In this document: piece after piece, positions 16,980-26,972 of the stretch
How positions within the stretch are numbered: position 1 is the stretch's first letter
Layout of the letters: each line of letters starts with the position of its first letter
Assembly (NCBI GenBank): GCA_949743955.1
Contig: CATJVQ010000016.1
Span: 1-51,863, forward strand
DNA from: an uncultured Oscillospiraceae bacterium
Lineage (GTDB): Bacteria > Bacillota > Clostridia > Oscillospirales > Ruminococcaceae
DNA length: 51,863 bases
Direction of reading: 5' to 3'
Made by a program: the position numbers and the translations under genes
The notes under the pieces: model-generated
The model's input: the letters and a program-made list of their open reading frames with translations, nothing else
What the model was told of the DNA's origin: nothing
Databases searched by the model: none

Positions 16980-18986
16980 ATGGGCAAACTGGGAAAAAAA
17001 GAGGAGGAACTGCTCTATTTATTCCATCAGGGTACCTATTATAACGCGCAGGAGTTCATGGGGGCGCATCAGATCCGCTGCCGCGGAGTGGATGGCTGGC
17101 GCTTCCGTGTGTGGGCTCCGAACGCTGTGGCGGTATCCGTAACCGGCGACTTCAACGGCTGGGACCCTGAAAGCGCGCCGATGGAGAAAATCAGCGACAG
17201 CGGCGTCTATGAGGCTTTCGTCAAAAACGCCCGGCAGGGACAGAACTATAAATTCTGCATCACGACTTCAACTGGTGAACAGGTTTACCGCTCGGACCCG
17301 TACGGCTTCTATTTTGAGGAGGCCGTCAACCGTTCCTCCCGGCTGTGGGACATCGGCGGTTATACTTGGGGAGACGCAAAATGGATGCAGAAGCGCCGTA
17401 CCCAGGGAGATACCAACAGGCTGCCCATCAACATCTATGAACTGCATCTCGGATCGTTCATGCGTTCGTCCGAAGGGCCTTTAAACTACCGCGAGATGGC
17501 GCATCGTATTGTGAAGTACGTCTCCGAAATGGGGTATACGCATATTGAACTGCTGCCTGTCACCGAGTTCCCGTATGAGGGCTCGTGGGGGTATCAGGTT
17601 ACGGGCTATTTCGCCCCCACCGCGCGCTACGGTGAGCCGCAGGACTTCATGTACTTTATTGATTACTGCCACCGGCACGACATCGGCGTTATCATGGACT
17701 GGGTGCCCTCGCACTTCCCGAAGGACGCGTGCGGCCTCTATCGTTTCGATGGCGGCTACTGTTACGAGTATCAGGACGAACTCAAAAACGAGCACAAGAC
17801 CTGGGGGACGATGGTCTTCGACTACGGCCGGTGCGAGGTGCTCAGCTTCCTTATCTCCAACGCCGGATACTGGCTCAGAGAATATCATGTCGACGGTATC
17901 CGCGTGGACGCCGTGGCCTCCATGCTCTATCTCGATTACGACCGGCAGGGCGGGCAGTGGCGCCCGAACAAGAACGGCGGGAAGGAGAACCTTGAGGCCA
18001 TCGCGTTTTTGCAGAGCCTCAACACCGCTGTCCTGACTGAGCACCCCGGCACGCTGATGATCGCCGAGGAATCCACCGCCTGGCCGCTCGTGACACGTCC
18101 GCCGAAGGTGGGCGGGCTCGGCTTTAATTTCAAGTGGAACATGGGCTGGATGAACGACATCCTCCAATATTTCTCCATGGATCCGCTCGCGCGCAAGTAT
18201 AACCACGATAAGCTGACCTTCCCGATGTTCTATGCCTTCAGCGAGAACTTTGTCCTGCCCATCTCGCACGATGAGGTCGTTCACGGCAAGTGCTCGATGA
18301 TCAATAAAATGCCCGGCGAGTACTCGGCGAAGTTTGCCGCCCTGCGCGCATTCTTCGGTTACATGCTCTCCTTCCCGGGCAAGAAGCTGATGTTCATGGG
18401 GCAGGAGTTCGGCCAGTTTAACGAGTGGAATTACAGCCAGGAGCTCGACTGGATGCTCCTCGGGTACGACAGTCACCGTAAGCTGCGCGACTATGTGGCC
18501 GCGGCAAACAAATTCTACCGCAAGACCAAGGCCTTCTGGCAGGTGGAGGGCGGCTGGGAAGGCTTCCAGTGGACGGTGGCGGACGATTCGACCAATTCCG
18601 TCATCAGCTACCGGCGTATTGATGAAGAGGGGAACGAGATCCTTGTCGTCTGCAATTTCACGCCTGTCCAGCGCGAGCATTACCGCATCGGGGTACCGGG
18701 GTCGAAGGTGAAGGCATACAGTGTGGCACTCTCCTCAGACGATCCTCTCTTCGGCGGATCGTCGGGCAATACCGGGCCGGTGCTCGTGGAGGCCATCCCC
18801 ATGCACGGGCAGGAGACCTCCATCGAACTGACACTGCCCGGACTTTCCACCATCTACTTTAAGCCCCTTAAGCGCCTGCCGACCCGCTCAAAGGCAAAGG
18901 CTTCGGCCGGTGAGGCGAAGGAGGATACTGTCGCGGATCCCTCTGCTAAGGCCGGCGAACAGGAGAATGTAAGCTCTGGGGAGTAA
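16980..18986 (+). CDS. glgB: 1,4-alpha-glucan branching enzyme
   Basis: A 668-residue GH13 enzyme that cuts alpha-1,4 glucan chains and rejoins them as alpha-1,6 branches. An N-terminal CBM48 domain (WRFRVWAPNAVAVSVTGDFN, about residues 40-130) precedes the catalytic barrel. Catalytic residues are visible as the nucleophile Asp310 in GIRVDAVAS, the Glu in MIAEEST and the Asp in ISHDEVVHGK. The C-terminal 30 residues are a Lys/Ala/Glu-rich tail beyond the usual end. I chose the ATG at 16980, 11 bases after AAGGAG; a GTG at 16971 lies too close to that site. First gene of the glycogen operon. Confidence 0.95.
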   Translation: MGKLGKKEEELLYLFHQGTYYNAQEFMGAHQIRCRGVDGWRFRVWAPNAVAVSVTGDFNGWDPESAPMEKISDSGVYEAFVKNARQGQNYKFCITTSTGEQVYRSDPYGFYFEEAVNRSSRLWDIGGYTWGDAKWMQKRRTQGDTNRLPINIYELHLGSFMRSSEGPLNYREMAHRIVKYVSEMGYTHIELLPVTEFPYEGSWGYQVTGYFAPTARYGEPQDFMYFIDYCHRHDIGVIMDWVPSHFPKDACGLYRFDGGYCYEYQDELKNEHKTWGTMVFDYGRCEVLSFLISNAGYWLREYHVDGIRVDAVASMLYLDYDRQGGQWRPNKNGGKENLEAIAFLQSLNTAVLTEHPGTLMIAEESTAWPLVTRPPKVGGLGFNFKWNMGWMNDILQYFSMDPLARKYNHDKLTFPMFYAFSENFVLPISHDEVVHGKCSMINKMPGEYSAKFAALRAFFGYMLSFPGKKLMFMGQEFGQFNEWNYSQELDWMLLGYDSHRKLRDYVAAANKFYRKTKAFWQVEGGWEGFQWTVADDSTNSVISYRRIDEEGNEILVVCNFTPVQREHYRIGVPGSKVKAYSVALSSDDPLFGGSSGNTGPVLVEAIPMHGQETSIELTLPGLSTIYFKPLKRLPTRSKAKASAGEAKEDTVADPSAKAGEQENVSSGE

Positions 18987-19076
18987 GGGCCTTTGGGCCC
19001 TGCCCCTTTCTGCACCACTGCTCTACCGCACCACAGTTCCACCGCACAATTCCGAAGAAAGGAATGATTGATCAAC

Positions 19077-20297
19077 ATGAATGTAAAGAAGGAATGGATC
19101 GCCATGCTGCTCGCGGGCGGACAGGGCAGCCGCCTGTACTCCCTGACGCGCCGCCTCGCCAAGCCTGCGGTTCCGTTCGGCGGCAAGTACCGCATCATTG
19201 ATTTCCCGCTCTCCAACTGCGTCAATTCCGGCATTGATACGGTGGGTGTGCTCACCCAGTATCAGCCGCTCATCCTCAACGAATATATCGGCAACGGCCA
19301 GCCGTGGGATCTTGACCGCATCAACGGCGGTGTCTTTGTCCTGCCGCCCTATCAGAAGAGCTCCGGATCCGACTGGTATACCGGCACCGCCAACGCCATC
19401 TACCAGAATATTTCGTTCATTGAGCGGTACGATCCGGAGTATGTCGTCATCCTCTCGGGGGATCACATCTATAAGATGGACTACTCCAAAATGCTTGCTT
19501 ATCACAAGGAGAAGGAAGCAACCGCCACCATCGCCGTTCTCCAGGTCCCGATGGAGGAGGCCTCCCGCTTCGGTATCATGAACGCCTATCCGGACGGGAA
19601 GATCTACGAGTTCGAGGAGAAGCCGAAGAACCCGAAGAGCAACCTAGCGAGCATGGGCATTTACATCTTCACCTGGAGTAAGCTGCGCAAATATCTTGAG
19701 GACGATGAGCAGGATCCCATCTCGCAGAAGGACTTCGGCAAGAATATCATCCCCGCTATGCTCAGCGCTGGGGAATCGCTCGTTGCCTACCCGTTTGAGG
19801 GGTATTGGAAAGACGTGGGCACCATCGACAGCCTGTGGGAAGCGAATATGGACTTACTTGATCCGCGCGTCCCGCTTTCGCTCTACGATCCGCTCTGGAA
19901 GATCTACGCGCGCAACCCCGTTATGGCGCCGCATTATGTCGCGTCGGGCGCGAGCGTGCAGAACGCGATGATCACCGAGGGCTGTGTCGTGGAAGGGCTC
20001 ATCGACTTCTCTATCCTGTTCGCGGGCGTGACAGTCGAGAAGGGCGCCGTCGTGCGCGACAGTATCGTGATGCCGGGCTCGGTCATCAAGGCGGGCGCCG
20101 TGGTGGAATATTCGATTGTGGCGGAGAACTGTGTCGTCGGCGAGGGCGCGCGTGTGGGCGCGAGGCCTGAGGACACCCCGGATAAGGACGCTTGGGGCGT
20201 TACCGTTCTCGGCGAGTCGGTCCAGATCGAACCGGGACAGATCGTTCCGCCGAAGGCCATGCTCGAATACACCCCGAAGGAGGACAGCAAATGCTAG
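19077..20297 (+). CDS. glgC: glucose-1-phosphate adenylyltransferase, catalytic subunit
   Basis: A 406-residue ADP-glucose pyrophosphorylase, the committed step of glycogen synthesis. The nucleotide-binding motif [13 protein letters not shown], the [10 protein letters not shown] block, the [10 protein letters not shown] catalytic region and the FEEKPKNP sugar-phosphate site are intact. The C-terminal third is a left-handed beta-helix (repeats such as [14 protein letters not shown] and [16 protein letters not shown]). The ATG at 19077 matches the usual family N-terminus; a TTG at 19068 lies nearer the AAGGA ribosome site and would add three residues. It overlaps glgD by seven bases. Confidence 0.95.
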   Translation: MNVKKEWIAMLLAGGQGSRLYSLTRRLAKPAVPFGGKYRIIDFPLSNCVNSGIDTVGVLTQYQPLILNEYIGNGQPWDLDRINGGVFVLPPYQKSSGSDWYTGTANAIYQNISFIERYDPEYVVILSGDHIYKMDYSKMLAYHKEKEATATIAVLQVPMEEASRFGIMNAYPDGKIYEFEEKPKNPKSNLASMGIYIFTWSKLRKYLEDDEQDPISQKDFGKNIIPAMLSAGESLVAYPFEGYWKDVGTIDSLWEANMDLLDPRVPLSLYDPLWKIYARNPVMAPHYVASGASVQNAMITEGCVVEGLIDFSILFAGVTVEKGAVVRDSIVMPGSVIKAGAVVEYSIVAENCVVGEGARVGARPEDTPDKDAWGVTVLGESVQIEPGQIVPPKAMLEYTPKEDSKC

Positions 20298-21412
20298 CCG
20301 AAAAGACTTTAGGAATCGTGTTTTCCGATATGCACGATCATATGCTCTCGGAGATCACTGAACCGCGCACGATGGGAAGTGTCCCCTTTGGAGGGCGTTA
20401 CCGTCTGATTGATTTCATCCTCTCGAATATGGTCAACTCCGGCATCTCGGATGTGGGCGTTGTCACCAAGAGCAACTACCAGTCCTTAATGGATCACCTC
20501 GGCACTGGGCGTGAATGGGATCTCTCCCGCAAGCGCGGGGGGCTGTGCATCCTGCCGCCGTTCGGCCATGCCGCCGCCGGCATCTATCGCGGCCGGCTCG
20601 AGGCGCTCGCGGGCGTCATTGACTACATCCGCCATTCCGACGCAAAGTATGTCCTCATCGGCGACTGCGATGTGGTGGTCAATATCGATTTTACCGACGT
20701 GCTGCGCACTCATATCGAAAATAACGCCGACCTGACTGTCGTCTATAAGCGCGAGATGATCAGCGGCGATCAGACGATGGACACCACTGTCCTGCGCCTG
20801 GACGAAAATTCTTTTGTCAACGAGGTGCTCATCCACCCGAATATCCACGAGGAGGATAACGTCTATCTCAACTTCTGCATCATGTCTAAGGAGATGATGG
20901 AGAAGCTCATCAATGAGGGGATTTCCCGCAGCATTTACAGCTTCAAGCAGGGCGTGCTCCAGGCCAAATGCAACAAGCTGCGCATCCTCGGGTGGCAGTA
21001 CAAGGGCTTCTCGGCGAAGATCAACTGCATCCGCAGCTACTACCGGGCGAATATGCAGCTTCTGGACATGAAGGTGCGCAGCGAACTCTTCCCCCGCGAG
21101 CGCCCCATCTACACCAAGGTGCGCGACGAGGTACCGGCTAAGTACGGACTGAAGTCCGATGTATCGGGCAGCATGGTGGCCGACGGTGCTATCATCGAGG
21201 GGACACTCGAAAACTCCATTGTGTTCCGCGGTGTCCATGTCGGGCGCGGGGCTGTGGTGAAGAACTGCATTCTCATGCAGGAGACGATGGTGAGCGAGAA
21301 TGTCAAGCTCGATCACGTTATCACGGATAAGAATGTCGTGATCCGCGCCGACCGGACACTGGTCGGGTATGAGACATATCCGCTGGTCATCGCCAAGAAC
21401 AGCATTGTGTAA
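20291..21412 (+). CDS. glgD: GlgD, regulatory paralogue of ADP-glucose pyrophosphorylase
   Basis: A 373-residue GlgC paralogue. The [19 protein letters not shown] block and the C-terminal beta-helix repeats are kept. The glycine-rich GGxGxRL nucleotide motif of GlgC is replaced by [12 protein letters not shown], so catalysis is unlikely. In Firmicutes GlgD is known to associate with GlgC and modulate it. Translation starts at the ATG at 20291 inside the glgC end, behind GGAGG, so the two subunits are coupled and probably made in similar amounts. Confidence 0.92.
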   Translation: MLAEKTLGIVFSDMHDHMLSEITEPRTMGSVPFGGRYRLIDFILSNMVNSGISDVGVVTKSNYQSLMDHLGTGREWDLSRKRGGLCILPPFGHAAAGIYRGRLEALAGVIDYIRHSDAKYVLIGDCDVVVNIDFTDVLRTHIENNADLTVVYKREMISGDQTMDTTVLRLDENSFVNEVLIHPNIHEEDNVYLNFCIMSKEMMEKLINEGISRSIYSFKQGVLQAKCNKLRILGWQYKGFSAKINCIRSYYRANMQLLDMKVRSELFPRERPIYTKVRDEVPAKYGLKSDVSGSMVADGAIIEGTLENSIVFRGVHVGRGAVVKNCILMQETMVSENVKLDHVITDKNVVIRADRTLVGYETYPLVIAKNSIV

Positions 21413-21531
21413 TAAACATGGCAGGGAATAAAAGAGCGGGGAGGAAGTCCCCGCAGAGGGCCATCGTTCCGCCGGCCGGCGGCCCCGTCATTCTTCAGAA
21501 ATCCGCAGCCGGCGGAGCAAAGGGGATCGGA

Positions 21532-22944
21532 ATGAGAATTCTTTACGTAGCAAGCGAGGCGCTGCCGTTCATCGCTTCCGGTGGACTCGCGGACGTTGCG
21601 GGCAGCCTGCCCAAAGCGCTGCAGGGAAGACAGCATATCTGCCGGGTGGTGATGCCGCTCTACGGGGACATCAAGCCCGAGATGCGCGCAAAAATGCGTT
21701 TCCTGTGCGACTTTACAGTTGAACTCGCGTGGCGGCATCAGTACTGCGGCGTGTTTGAGGCGACGATTGACGGGGTCGTGTATTACTTTATTGACAACGA
21801 GTATTACTTCCGCCGATCGGGGATCTACGGCTTCTTTGATGACGGCGAGCGCTTTGCCTTCTTCTCGAAGGCTGTTGTCGACATGATCCGCTACATCGAC
21901 TTCCGGCCGGACATCCTGCACTGCAACGACTGGCAGACAGCACTCGTGCCGTGTTACCTCAACTGCTACTATCGCGGCGACGATCTCTATCGCGACATCA
22001 AGACTGTTTTCACTATCCACAACATCCAGTACCAGGGCCAGTACGGCAGGGAGATGGTGGAGGATGTGCTCGGCCTGCCGCGCGGCGTGGCAGAGTATAA
22101 CGACGACTGCAACTACATGGCCGGCGCCATCATCCAGTCCGGTATGGTGACAACCGTCAGCCCGACGTATGCCCGCGAAATCCTCGACCCGTGGTTCGCG
22201 CACGGCCTCGATCCGCTCCTACGCCAGTACTCGTGGAAGCTGCGGGGCATCCTCAACGGCATTGATACGGTGACGTATAACCCGGAGACGGATCAGAGCA
22301 TCTACAAGACCTATTCCGTTTCGACGTATCAGGACAAAGCTGTCAACAAGCAGCGCCTGCAGAAGGACATGGGCCTCTCCCAGATGGGCGACGCGATGCT
22401 TGTCGGTATTGTGACACGCCTAGCCTCGCACAAGGGGCTCGACCTCATCAAGTTCATCTTCCCCAAGCTCATTGAGGAGGGGATGGAGGTCGTCATCCTC
22501 GGCTCGGGCGAGTACGTTTACGAGAGCTTCTTCAATGAGATGGCCGCTACCTATCCGGATAAGGTCGCGTTCCGCTGCGGCTTCATCCCGGATCTTGCCC
22601 GCAAGATCTATGCCGGGAGCGACGTGTTCCTCATGCCGTCGAAGAGCGAGCCGTGTGGTCTCGCGCAGATGGTCTCCCTGCGTTACGGGACCATCCCCGT
22701 CGTGCGCAAGACGGGCGGGCTCGCGGACTCCATTGTTGATATGGGCGATTCCGGCGGGACGGGTTATACCTTCCAGTCCTACAACGCCCACGATATGTTC
22801 GGCGCCATCAAGCGTGCGCAGTCGCATTACTACGATAAGCCCGCCTGGGAACGCGCCATCCAGAACGCGATGAAGACCGATTGCAGCTGGGCAAAATCCG
22901 CGAAGGAATATACCTCCATGTATGAGGAGCTCATGGGCTGGTAA
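21532..22944 (+). CDS. glgA: glycogen synthase
   Basis: A 470-residue GT5 glucosyltransferase that extends alpha-1,4 glucan from ADP-glucose. The C-terminal GT-B signature is clear: SKSEPCGLAQMVSLRYGTIP and VRKTGGLADSI. The N-terminal motif, usually K-T/S-G-G-L, reads FIASGGLADVAG, so the Lys that contacts ADP-glucose in other enzymes is Ala. That difference may be general in this bacterial group. The ATG at 21532 follows AAGGGG; the frame is open to an ATG at 21418 that has no ribosome site. Last gene of the operon, followed by a strong terminator. Confidence 0.94.
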   Translation: MRILYVASEALPFIASGGLADVAGSLPKALQGRQHICRVVMPLYGDIKPEMRAKMRFLCDFTVELAWRHQYCGVFEATIDGVVYYFIDNEYYFRRSGIYGFFDDGERFAFFSKAVVDMIRYIDFRPDILHCNDWQTALVPCYLNCYYRGDDLYRDIKTVFTIHNIQYQGQYGREMVEDVLGLPRGVAEYNDDCNYMAGAIIQSGMVTTVSPTYAREILDPWFAHGLDPLLRQYSWKLRGILNGIDTVTYNPETDQSIYKTYSVSTYQDKAVNKQRLQKDMGLSQMGDAMLVGIVTRLASHKGLDLIKFIFPKLIEEGMEVVILGSGEYVYESFFNEMAATYPDKVAFRCGFIPDLARKIYAGSDVFLMPSKSEPCGLAQMVSLRYGTIPVVRKTGGLADSIVDMGDSGGTGYTFQSYNAHDMFGAIKRAQSHYYDKPAWERAIQNAMKTDCSWAKSAKEYTSMYEELMGW

Positions 22945-22976
22945 AACAATGTGTGATGCTGATTTCAGCATAGAAA

Positions 22977-23005
22977 GGCCGCCGCAGGAAACTGCGGCGG
23001 CCTTT
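22977..23005. terminator. terminator after glgA, shared with the convergent operon
   Basis: GGCCGCCGCAG (22977-22987), GAAA loop, CTGCGGCGGCC (22992-23002), then TTT. A perfect 11-bp stem lies between glgA (+) and the coiled-coil gene (-). Confidence 0.9.
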
Positions 23006-23045
23006 GTCTGTCTGATATAAATTTCAGCGCCTGTTCTGTTCTCTG

Positions 23046-23501
23046 TCACTTTCGCCCGGTCTGGCGGAGAGCCTGGCGAGTACCTTTGACGTCGCCGAGG
23101 GAACGGGTTAAGCTCTCCTCCGTCTGGCGCAGGATGGTCTCGGAATACTCCTGTGCGGCGGAGCGTACTTCACGGGCCTTCATCTGGGCCTGCTGCATGA
23201 TTTCCGCTGCGCGCGCCTGGGACTGGCGGACAATGTCCTCCCTTGCAATAAGCGCCTTCGCGCGCTCCTCTGCTTTCTGCACGATGGTCTCCGCCTCACG
23301 GCGCGCGCCGACGATGATCTCTCCCCGGTCGGCGACAATGCTCTTCGCCTGCTTGATTTCGCCGGGCAGATTCAGGCGGATTTCATCGATCATATCGCGG
23401 ACCTTGTCGGCGTCGACGACACAGCGCCCGCCGGACAGGGGCAGGCTCCAGGCACGGTCGAGCATTTCGTCAAGGACGTCAAGAATTTCTTCAATGTTCA
23501 T
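23046..23501 (-). CDS. coiled-coil protein next to coaD
   Basis: A 151-residue protein, almost entirely helical. An N-terminal MNIEEILDVLDEMLDRAW stretch is followed by a long Ala/Arg/Glu/Gln coiled coil (about residues 45-140) resembling ATP-synthase b/H-type stalks or DivIVA-like proteins. Proteins of this kind often follow coaD in Clostridia, but I know of no assigned function. The start ATG has GGAGG ten bases upstream; an ATG eight codons earlier would include that ribosome site and is less likely. It overlaps the coaD end by 11 bases, so it is the third gene of the rsmD-coaD transcript. Confidence 0.75.
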   Translation of the reverse strand: MNIEEILDVLDEMLDRAWSLPLSGGRCVVDADKVRDMIDEIRLNLPGEIKQAKSIVADRGEIIVGARREAETIVQKAEERAKALIAREDIVRQSQARAAEIMQQAQMKAREVRSAAQEYSETILRQTEESLTRSLGDVKGTRQALRQTGRK

Positions 23502-24015
23502 GGGAAACAGCCTCCGTTTTTCCATCCTCTCCCGGCTGTGGGGCCAGACGCTTCATAATCGTCTTCACCAGGCACCGGGGTACAAAGTCAGAGATGTTCC
23601 CCCCGAAGCCCGCCACCTGACGGACAAGACTGGAAGAAACATACATATTTTCTACACTTGTGGTTAAGAACACGGTCTCCGCATAGGGGATAAGGGATTT
23701 ATTGGTGAGCGCCATCTGAAATTCGTATTCAAAATCGGACATCGCGCGCAGGCCCTTAACAATGGCGGCCGCCCCCGCCGCGCGCACATAGTCAGCCAGA
23801 AGGCCATAGTAGGAATCCACACGGACGCCGGGAATGCCGGCGGTTGCCTGGCGGATCATATCGCAGCGCTCGTCGATCGTGAAAGCGCAGTGCTTATCCG
23901 GATTGATGACAACGAGCACCACCACCTCCTCAAAGAGCACGCTCGCCCGTCGGACGATGTCCAGATGTCCGCGTGTGATGGGGTCAAAGCTCCCCGGGCA
24001 GACAGCAAGGCTCAT
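23491..24015 (-). CDS. coaD: phosphopantetheine adenylyltransferase
   Basis: A 174-residue nucleotidyltransferase that joins 4'-phosphopantetheine and ATP to dephospho-CoA, the fourth step of CoA synthesis. The TxGH motif is TRGH (residues 14-17), and VKGLRAMSDFEYEFQMA plus the late VSSSLVRQV motif are typical. It overlaps rsmD by four bases (ATGA) and the downstream coiled-coil gene by 11 bases, making a tightly coupled three-gene unit. The C-terminus is about ten residues longer than many CoaD proteins. Confidence 0.96.
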   Translation of the reverse strand: MSLAVCPGSFDPITRGHLDIVRRASVLFEEVVVLVVINPDKHCAFTIDERCDMIRQATAGIPGVRVDSYYGLLADYVRAAGAAAIVKGLRAMSDFEYEFQMALTNKSLIPYAETVFLTTSVENMYVSSSLVRQVAGFGGNISDFVPRCLVKTIMKRLAPQPGEDGKTEAVSHEH

Positions 24016-24563
24016 GAGACAGCCTCCCCGTCCTGACGGTAAAGGGTGATTTTGGTTTTGCCGTACCGGTATTCCCGCGCCCTGCGAAAGTCCCCGGCCG
24101 TATCGGGCGGATCCTCGTCCACAGCTGTCTCGCAGACAATGACGCCGCCAGGACGCATAACCTTTGCCGCGAGCGGGAGCGCCCTCTCAAGCAGCCCCTG
24201 CCGGTAGGGAGGGTCGAGCAGCGCTATATCGAACGGCCCGCAGGGGATGCCGAGAAACGCCATACAGTCCCCCTGATACACCTCGGCCCGCTCCTCCAGG
24301 CGTGTGTGGGAGAGGTTTTCGCGTACAAGCGCGGCATAACGCCGATCCCGCTCGACAAATGTACAGTGCGCGGCGCCGCGGCTGAGCGCCTCAATGCCGA
24401 GCTGCCCGCTGCCGGCGAACAGATCGAGGACGCTTGCCCCCTCGATCTCATTTTGCAGGATGCTGAAAACAGCCTCCTTTGTTTTTTCACCTGTGGGACG
24501 TACATCACGGCCCTCCGGTGAACGAAGCCGCATCCCACGGGCTGATCCGGTGATGACTCGCAC
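24012..24563 (-). CDS. rsmD: 16S rRNA (guanine966-N2)-methyltransferase
   Basis: A 183-residue Rossmann-fold methyltransferase. VRVITGSARGMRL is the usual N-terminus, LDLFAGSGQLGIEAL is the SAM-binding motif I, and LLDPPY is the N2-guanine catalytic motif IV. I set the start at a GTG preceded by GGAGG at nine bases because it gives the family N-terminus. The frame is open to 24629, which would add a 22-residue extension with no ribosome site. First gene of the rsmD-coaD-coiled-coil unit and 100 bp after the penicillin-binding protein gene. Confidence 0.93.
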   Translation of the reverse strand: MRVITGSARGMRLRSPEGRDVRPTGEKTKEAVFSILQNEIEGASVLDLFAGSGQLGIEALSRGAAHCTFVERDRRYAALVRENLSHTRLEERAEVYQGDCMAFLGIPCGPFDIALLDPPYRQGLLERALPLAAKVMRPGGVIVCETAVDEDPPDTAGDFRRAREYRYGKTKITLYRQDGEAVS

Positions 24564-24663
24564 AGGCTTCGCCTCCTTTTCCAGCGCGATTCTTCGTTTC
24601 ATTATGACGGGTTTCCCCGCCTTTGTCAAGATTTAAAGGGTAAAAAATGGATCTCGCCGCCTG

Positions 24664-26934
24664 TCAGTCATCATCTGAGGCAGGCCGCCTGCGCGCAGTC
24701 GGCCGTTTGCGGTCCTCGTCATCCTCGTCGAGATCGTCCTCGTCCTCCGTTTCAGTGGACTCCTGAACGCCTGCGTGCTCCATGCACACATCGGGCAGAT
24801 TGTCCTTTTTATACCAGCCGGTGAGCGTGCTTGGGCAGCCCTCCCCGGCCAGATCCCCCGACAGGGTGCAGTACTGCATCTGTACAATGTTGGTGCTGTA
24901 TTCGAAATCCTTAACCTCCAGCCCCTCATGGAACTGCTCCATGACGTTTTTCCAGAGGATCGGCGTCGGGAAGGGGTAGGGCGGGTAGTTGATCGACTGC
25001 CGCTTCGGAGCGTACCCCATCCACGTGACGCCGATGTAATACGGCGTGATGCCGACAAACCACTGGTCGAAATTGTCCTGCGAGGTGCCGGTCTTTCCGG
25101 CAACGGGCATCCCGGCCAGATCCCCAGTGAAGCGGGCGGCCGTACCCGTGCCGCGCGGGCCTACGACGACCTGCTGCATCATGAGGTTGATGATGGACGA
25201 CGTCTCCTTGCTGATGACGCGTTTGGGCACGGTATCCGCTTCAAGCAGGGTATTACCCTCGCTGTCCTGTACAAGCGTATAGCTGGTCGGTTCAGTGTAG
25301 GTGCCGCCGTTGGCATGGATCTGGTAGGCCCCGGCCAGTTCGAGTACCGTGGCCCCATCGGTGAGGGCGCCGAGCGCCATGGGGGCGAGGTTGTTGTCGT
25401 TGTTTTCCGGATCCTCCTCGGGGGTGACGACGGTAGACATACCGAGCTTGTCCTGCAAAAAGTACATGGCGTCTGTCCAGCCGATGATGTTGAGGATCTT
25501 CACGGGAATGGTGTTGACCGAGCGCTGGAGGGCCATAACGCAGGTCTGGTTGCCGTCGTAGGATCCGTAGTAATTGACAGGCCAGGGTTTATACCCGTCC
25601 TTCTCAAAGGAGGTGCCGGGGAGCTGTATGGGGCTGTCCTCCACGACAGTGCTCCATGTGATGAAGTTTTTCTCGATCCCCTGCAAATACGCGGCGATGG
25701 GCTTCATCGTACTGCCGGGCTGGCGGGGTTCGTCGGTCGCGTAGCTGTGGACACGGTTCCCCTTCTTCGCGCGGTCAGAACCGACAAGCGCCTTAATCTG
25801 CCCGTGATGGTCGAGGATGACGAACGCGGACTCGGGATAGATGGCGTTGGAGAGCTTCGGGAAAATGGAGCCCTCGCTCTCGGTGTAGATATACATCTCC
25901 TCGAGCCGGCTCTGCATGTCCTGATCGACAGTGGTGAAGATTTTGAGTCCCCCGCGGAAGAGCAGGGCCTGCGCGTCGGAATACGTCATACCCTTTTCGC
26001 TCATCAGGTCGGCGATGACCTCCTCGATGACGTAGTCCTCAAACCACGTGTTCGACGAGTTGGGCTGCTGGGCGGGCACCTGGGATAGGTGGATTTCCAC
26101 GTCCTGCTTGACCGCTTTATCGCGCTCCGCCTGGGTCAGGGTGCCCATTTCGAGCATGGTGTCGAAGATATACTCGCGGCGCTCCTTGTTCCGGTCCGGG
26201 TTCTTGATAGGGTCATAGGCTGTGGGGGCCTTGGTGATGGCGACAATGGTTGCGCACTCGATAAGGTTGAGATCCTTTGTGCTCTTGTTAAAGTAGTAGT
26301 TGGCCGCCGCCTCGATGCCGTTGGTATTGTGCCCGAACGCGGCCACGTTCAGATACGCCTCGAGGATCTGCTCGCGGGTGTAGGTATTCTGCAGCTTGAT
26401 GGCGGAGAAGATCTCCTTAACCTTCCGCTCCACGCTGACATCCCACTGATCGGTGGCGTTCTTAATGAGCTGCTGCGTGATGGAGGATCCGCCGCCGCCG
26501 AAGCGGCTGTCGAGCCCCGGGAGGAAGAAGCCGATGGTGGCGGCCGCTGTCCGCTGCCAGTCTACGCCGTTGTGCTTCCAGAAGCGCTTGTCCTCCGCGG
26601 CCACAACAACGTCGATAAGCTCCTGCGGCATGTCCTCAAAATCGACGAGGATCCGGTTCTCCTGCCCGTGCAGGCGGGAGAGCTCGTAAGGATTCCCCTC
26701 CCTGTCATTGGCGTAGAGGATGCTGGTATAGTTGGCGTCGATATTGGTGATGTCGATATCCTCAAGGGTGCCGATATAGTCTAAGAGGTACACGACGAGC
26801 GCGCATCCGCAGATACAGCCTGTGATGATGCACACAAGGATGAACGACATAACGATCCGGTAAATCGTTCCAAAAAACCAAAGCACCCGACGCGCCGCAG
26901 GGGAGCGCTTTTTTCTTTTCTTGGTTTTGCGCAT
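24664..26934 (-). CDS. class A penicillin-binding protein (transglycosylase-transpeptidase)
   Basis: A 756-residue bifunctional peptidoglycan synthase. A very basic cytoplasmic N-terminus (residues 1-18) leads to one membrane anchor (about 21-52). The GT51 glycosyltransferase domain follows, with Glu114 in VAAEDKRFW and the GGSSITQQL motif. Then comes the transpeptidase domain, with the SxxK motif STMK (Ser408, Lys411), SVN and AGKTGTSQD. The tail ends in a long Asp/Glu-rich run followed by Arg/Lys (about residues 720-756), likely disordered. The ATG has GGAGG five bases upstream. Its promoter probably lies in or near the palindromic repeats at 26973-27166. Confidence 0.95.
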   Translation of the reverse strand: MRKTKKRKKRSPAARRVLWFFGTIYRIVMSFILVCIITGCICGCALVVYLLDYIGTLEDIDITNIDANYTSILYANDREGNPYELSRLHGQENRILVDFEDMPQELIDVVVAAEDKRFWKHNGVDWQRTAAATIGFFLPGLDSRFGGGGSSITQQLIKNATDQWDVSVERKVKEIFSAIKLQNTYTREQILEAYLNVAAFGHNTNGIEAAANYYFNKSTKDLNLIECATIVAITKAPTAYDPIKNPDRNKERREYIFDTMLEMGTLTQAERDKAVKQDVEIHLSQVPAQQPNSSNTWFEDYVIEEVIADLMSEKGMTYSDAQALLFRGGLKIFTTVDQDMQSRLEEMYIYTESEGSIFPKLSNAIYPESAFVILDHHGQIKALVGSDRAKKGNRVHSYATDEPRQPGSTMKPIAAYLQGIEKNFITWSTVVEDSPIQLPGTSFEKDGYKPWPVNYYGSYDGNQTCVMALQRSVNTIPVKILNIIGWTDAMYFLQDKLGMSTVVTPEEDPENNDNNLAPMALGALTDGATVLELAGAYQIHANGGTYTEPTSYTLVQDSEGNTLLEADTVPKRVISKETSSIINLMMQQVVVGPRGTGTAARFTGDLAGMPVAGKTGTSQDNFDQWFVGITPYYIGVTWMGYAPKRQSINYPPYPFPTPILWKNVMEQFHEGLEVKDFEYSTNIVQMQYCTLSGDLAGEGCPSTLTGWYKKDNLPDVCMEHAGVQESTETEDEDDLDEDDEDRKRPTARRRPASDDD

Positions 26935-26972
26935 AACAACCTCCCAAATCCGGCGGTTTTGCCGATACACAG

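Noticed and set aside
21418-21531. Longer glycogen synthase start
   Set aside because: The extra 38 residues are unlike any GlgA N-terminus and the ATG at 21418 has no ribosome site.
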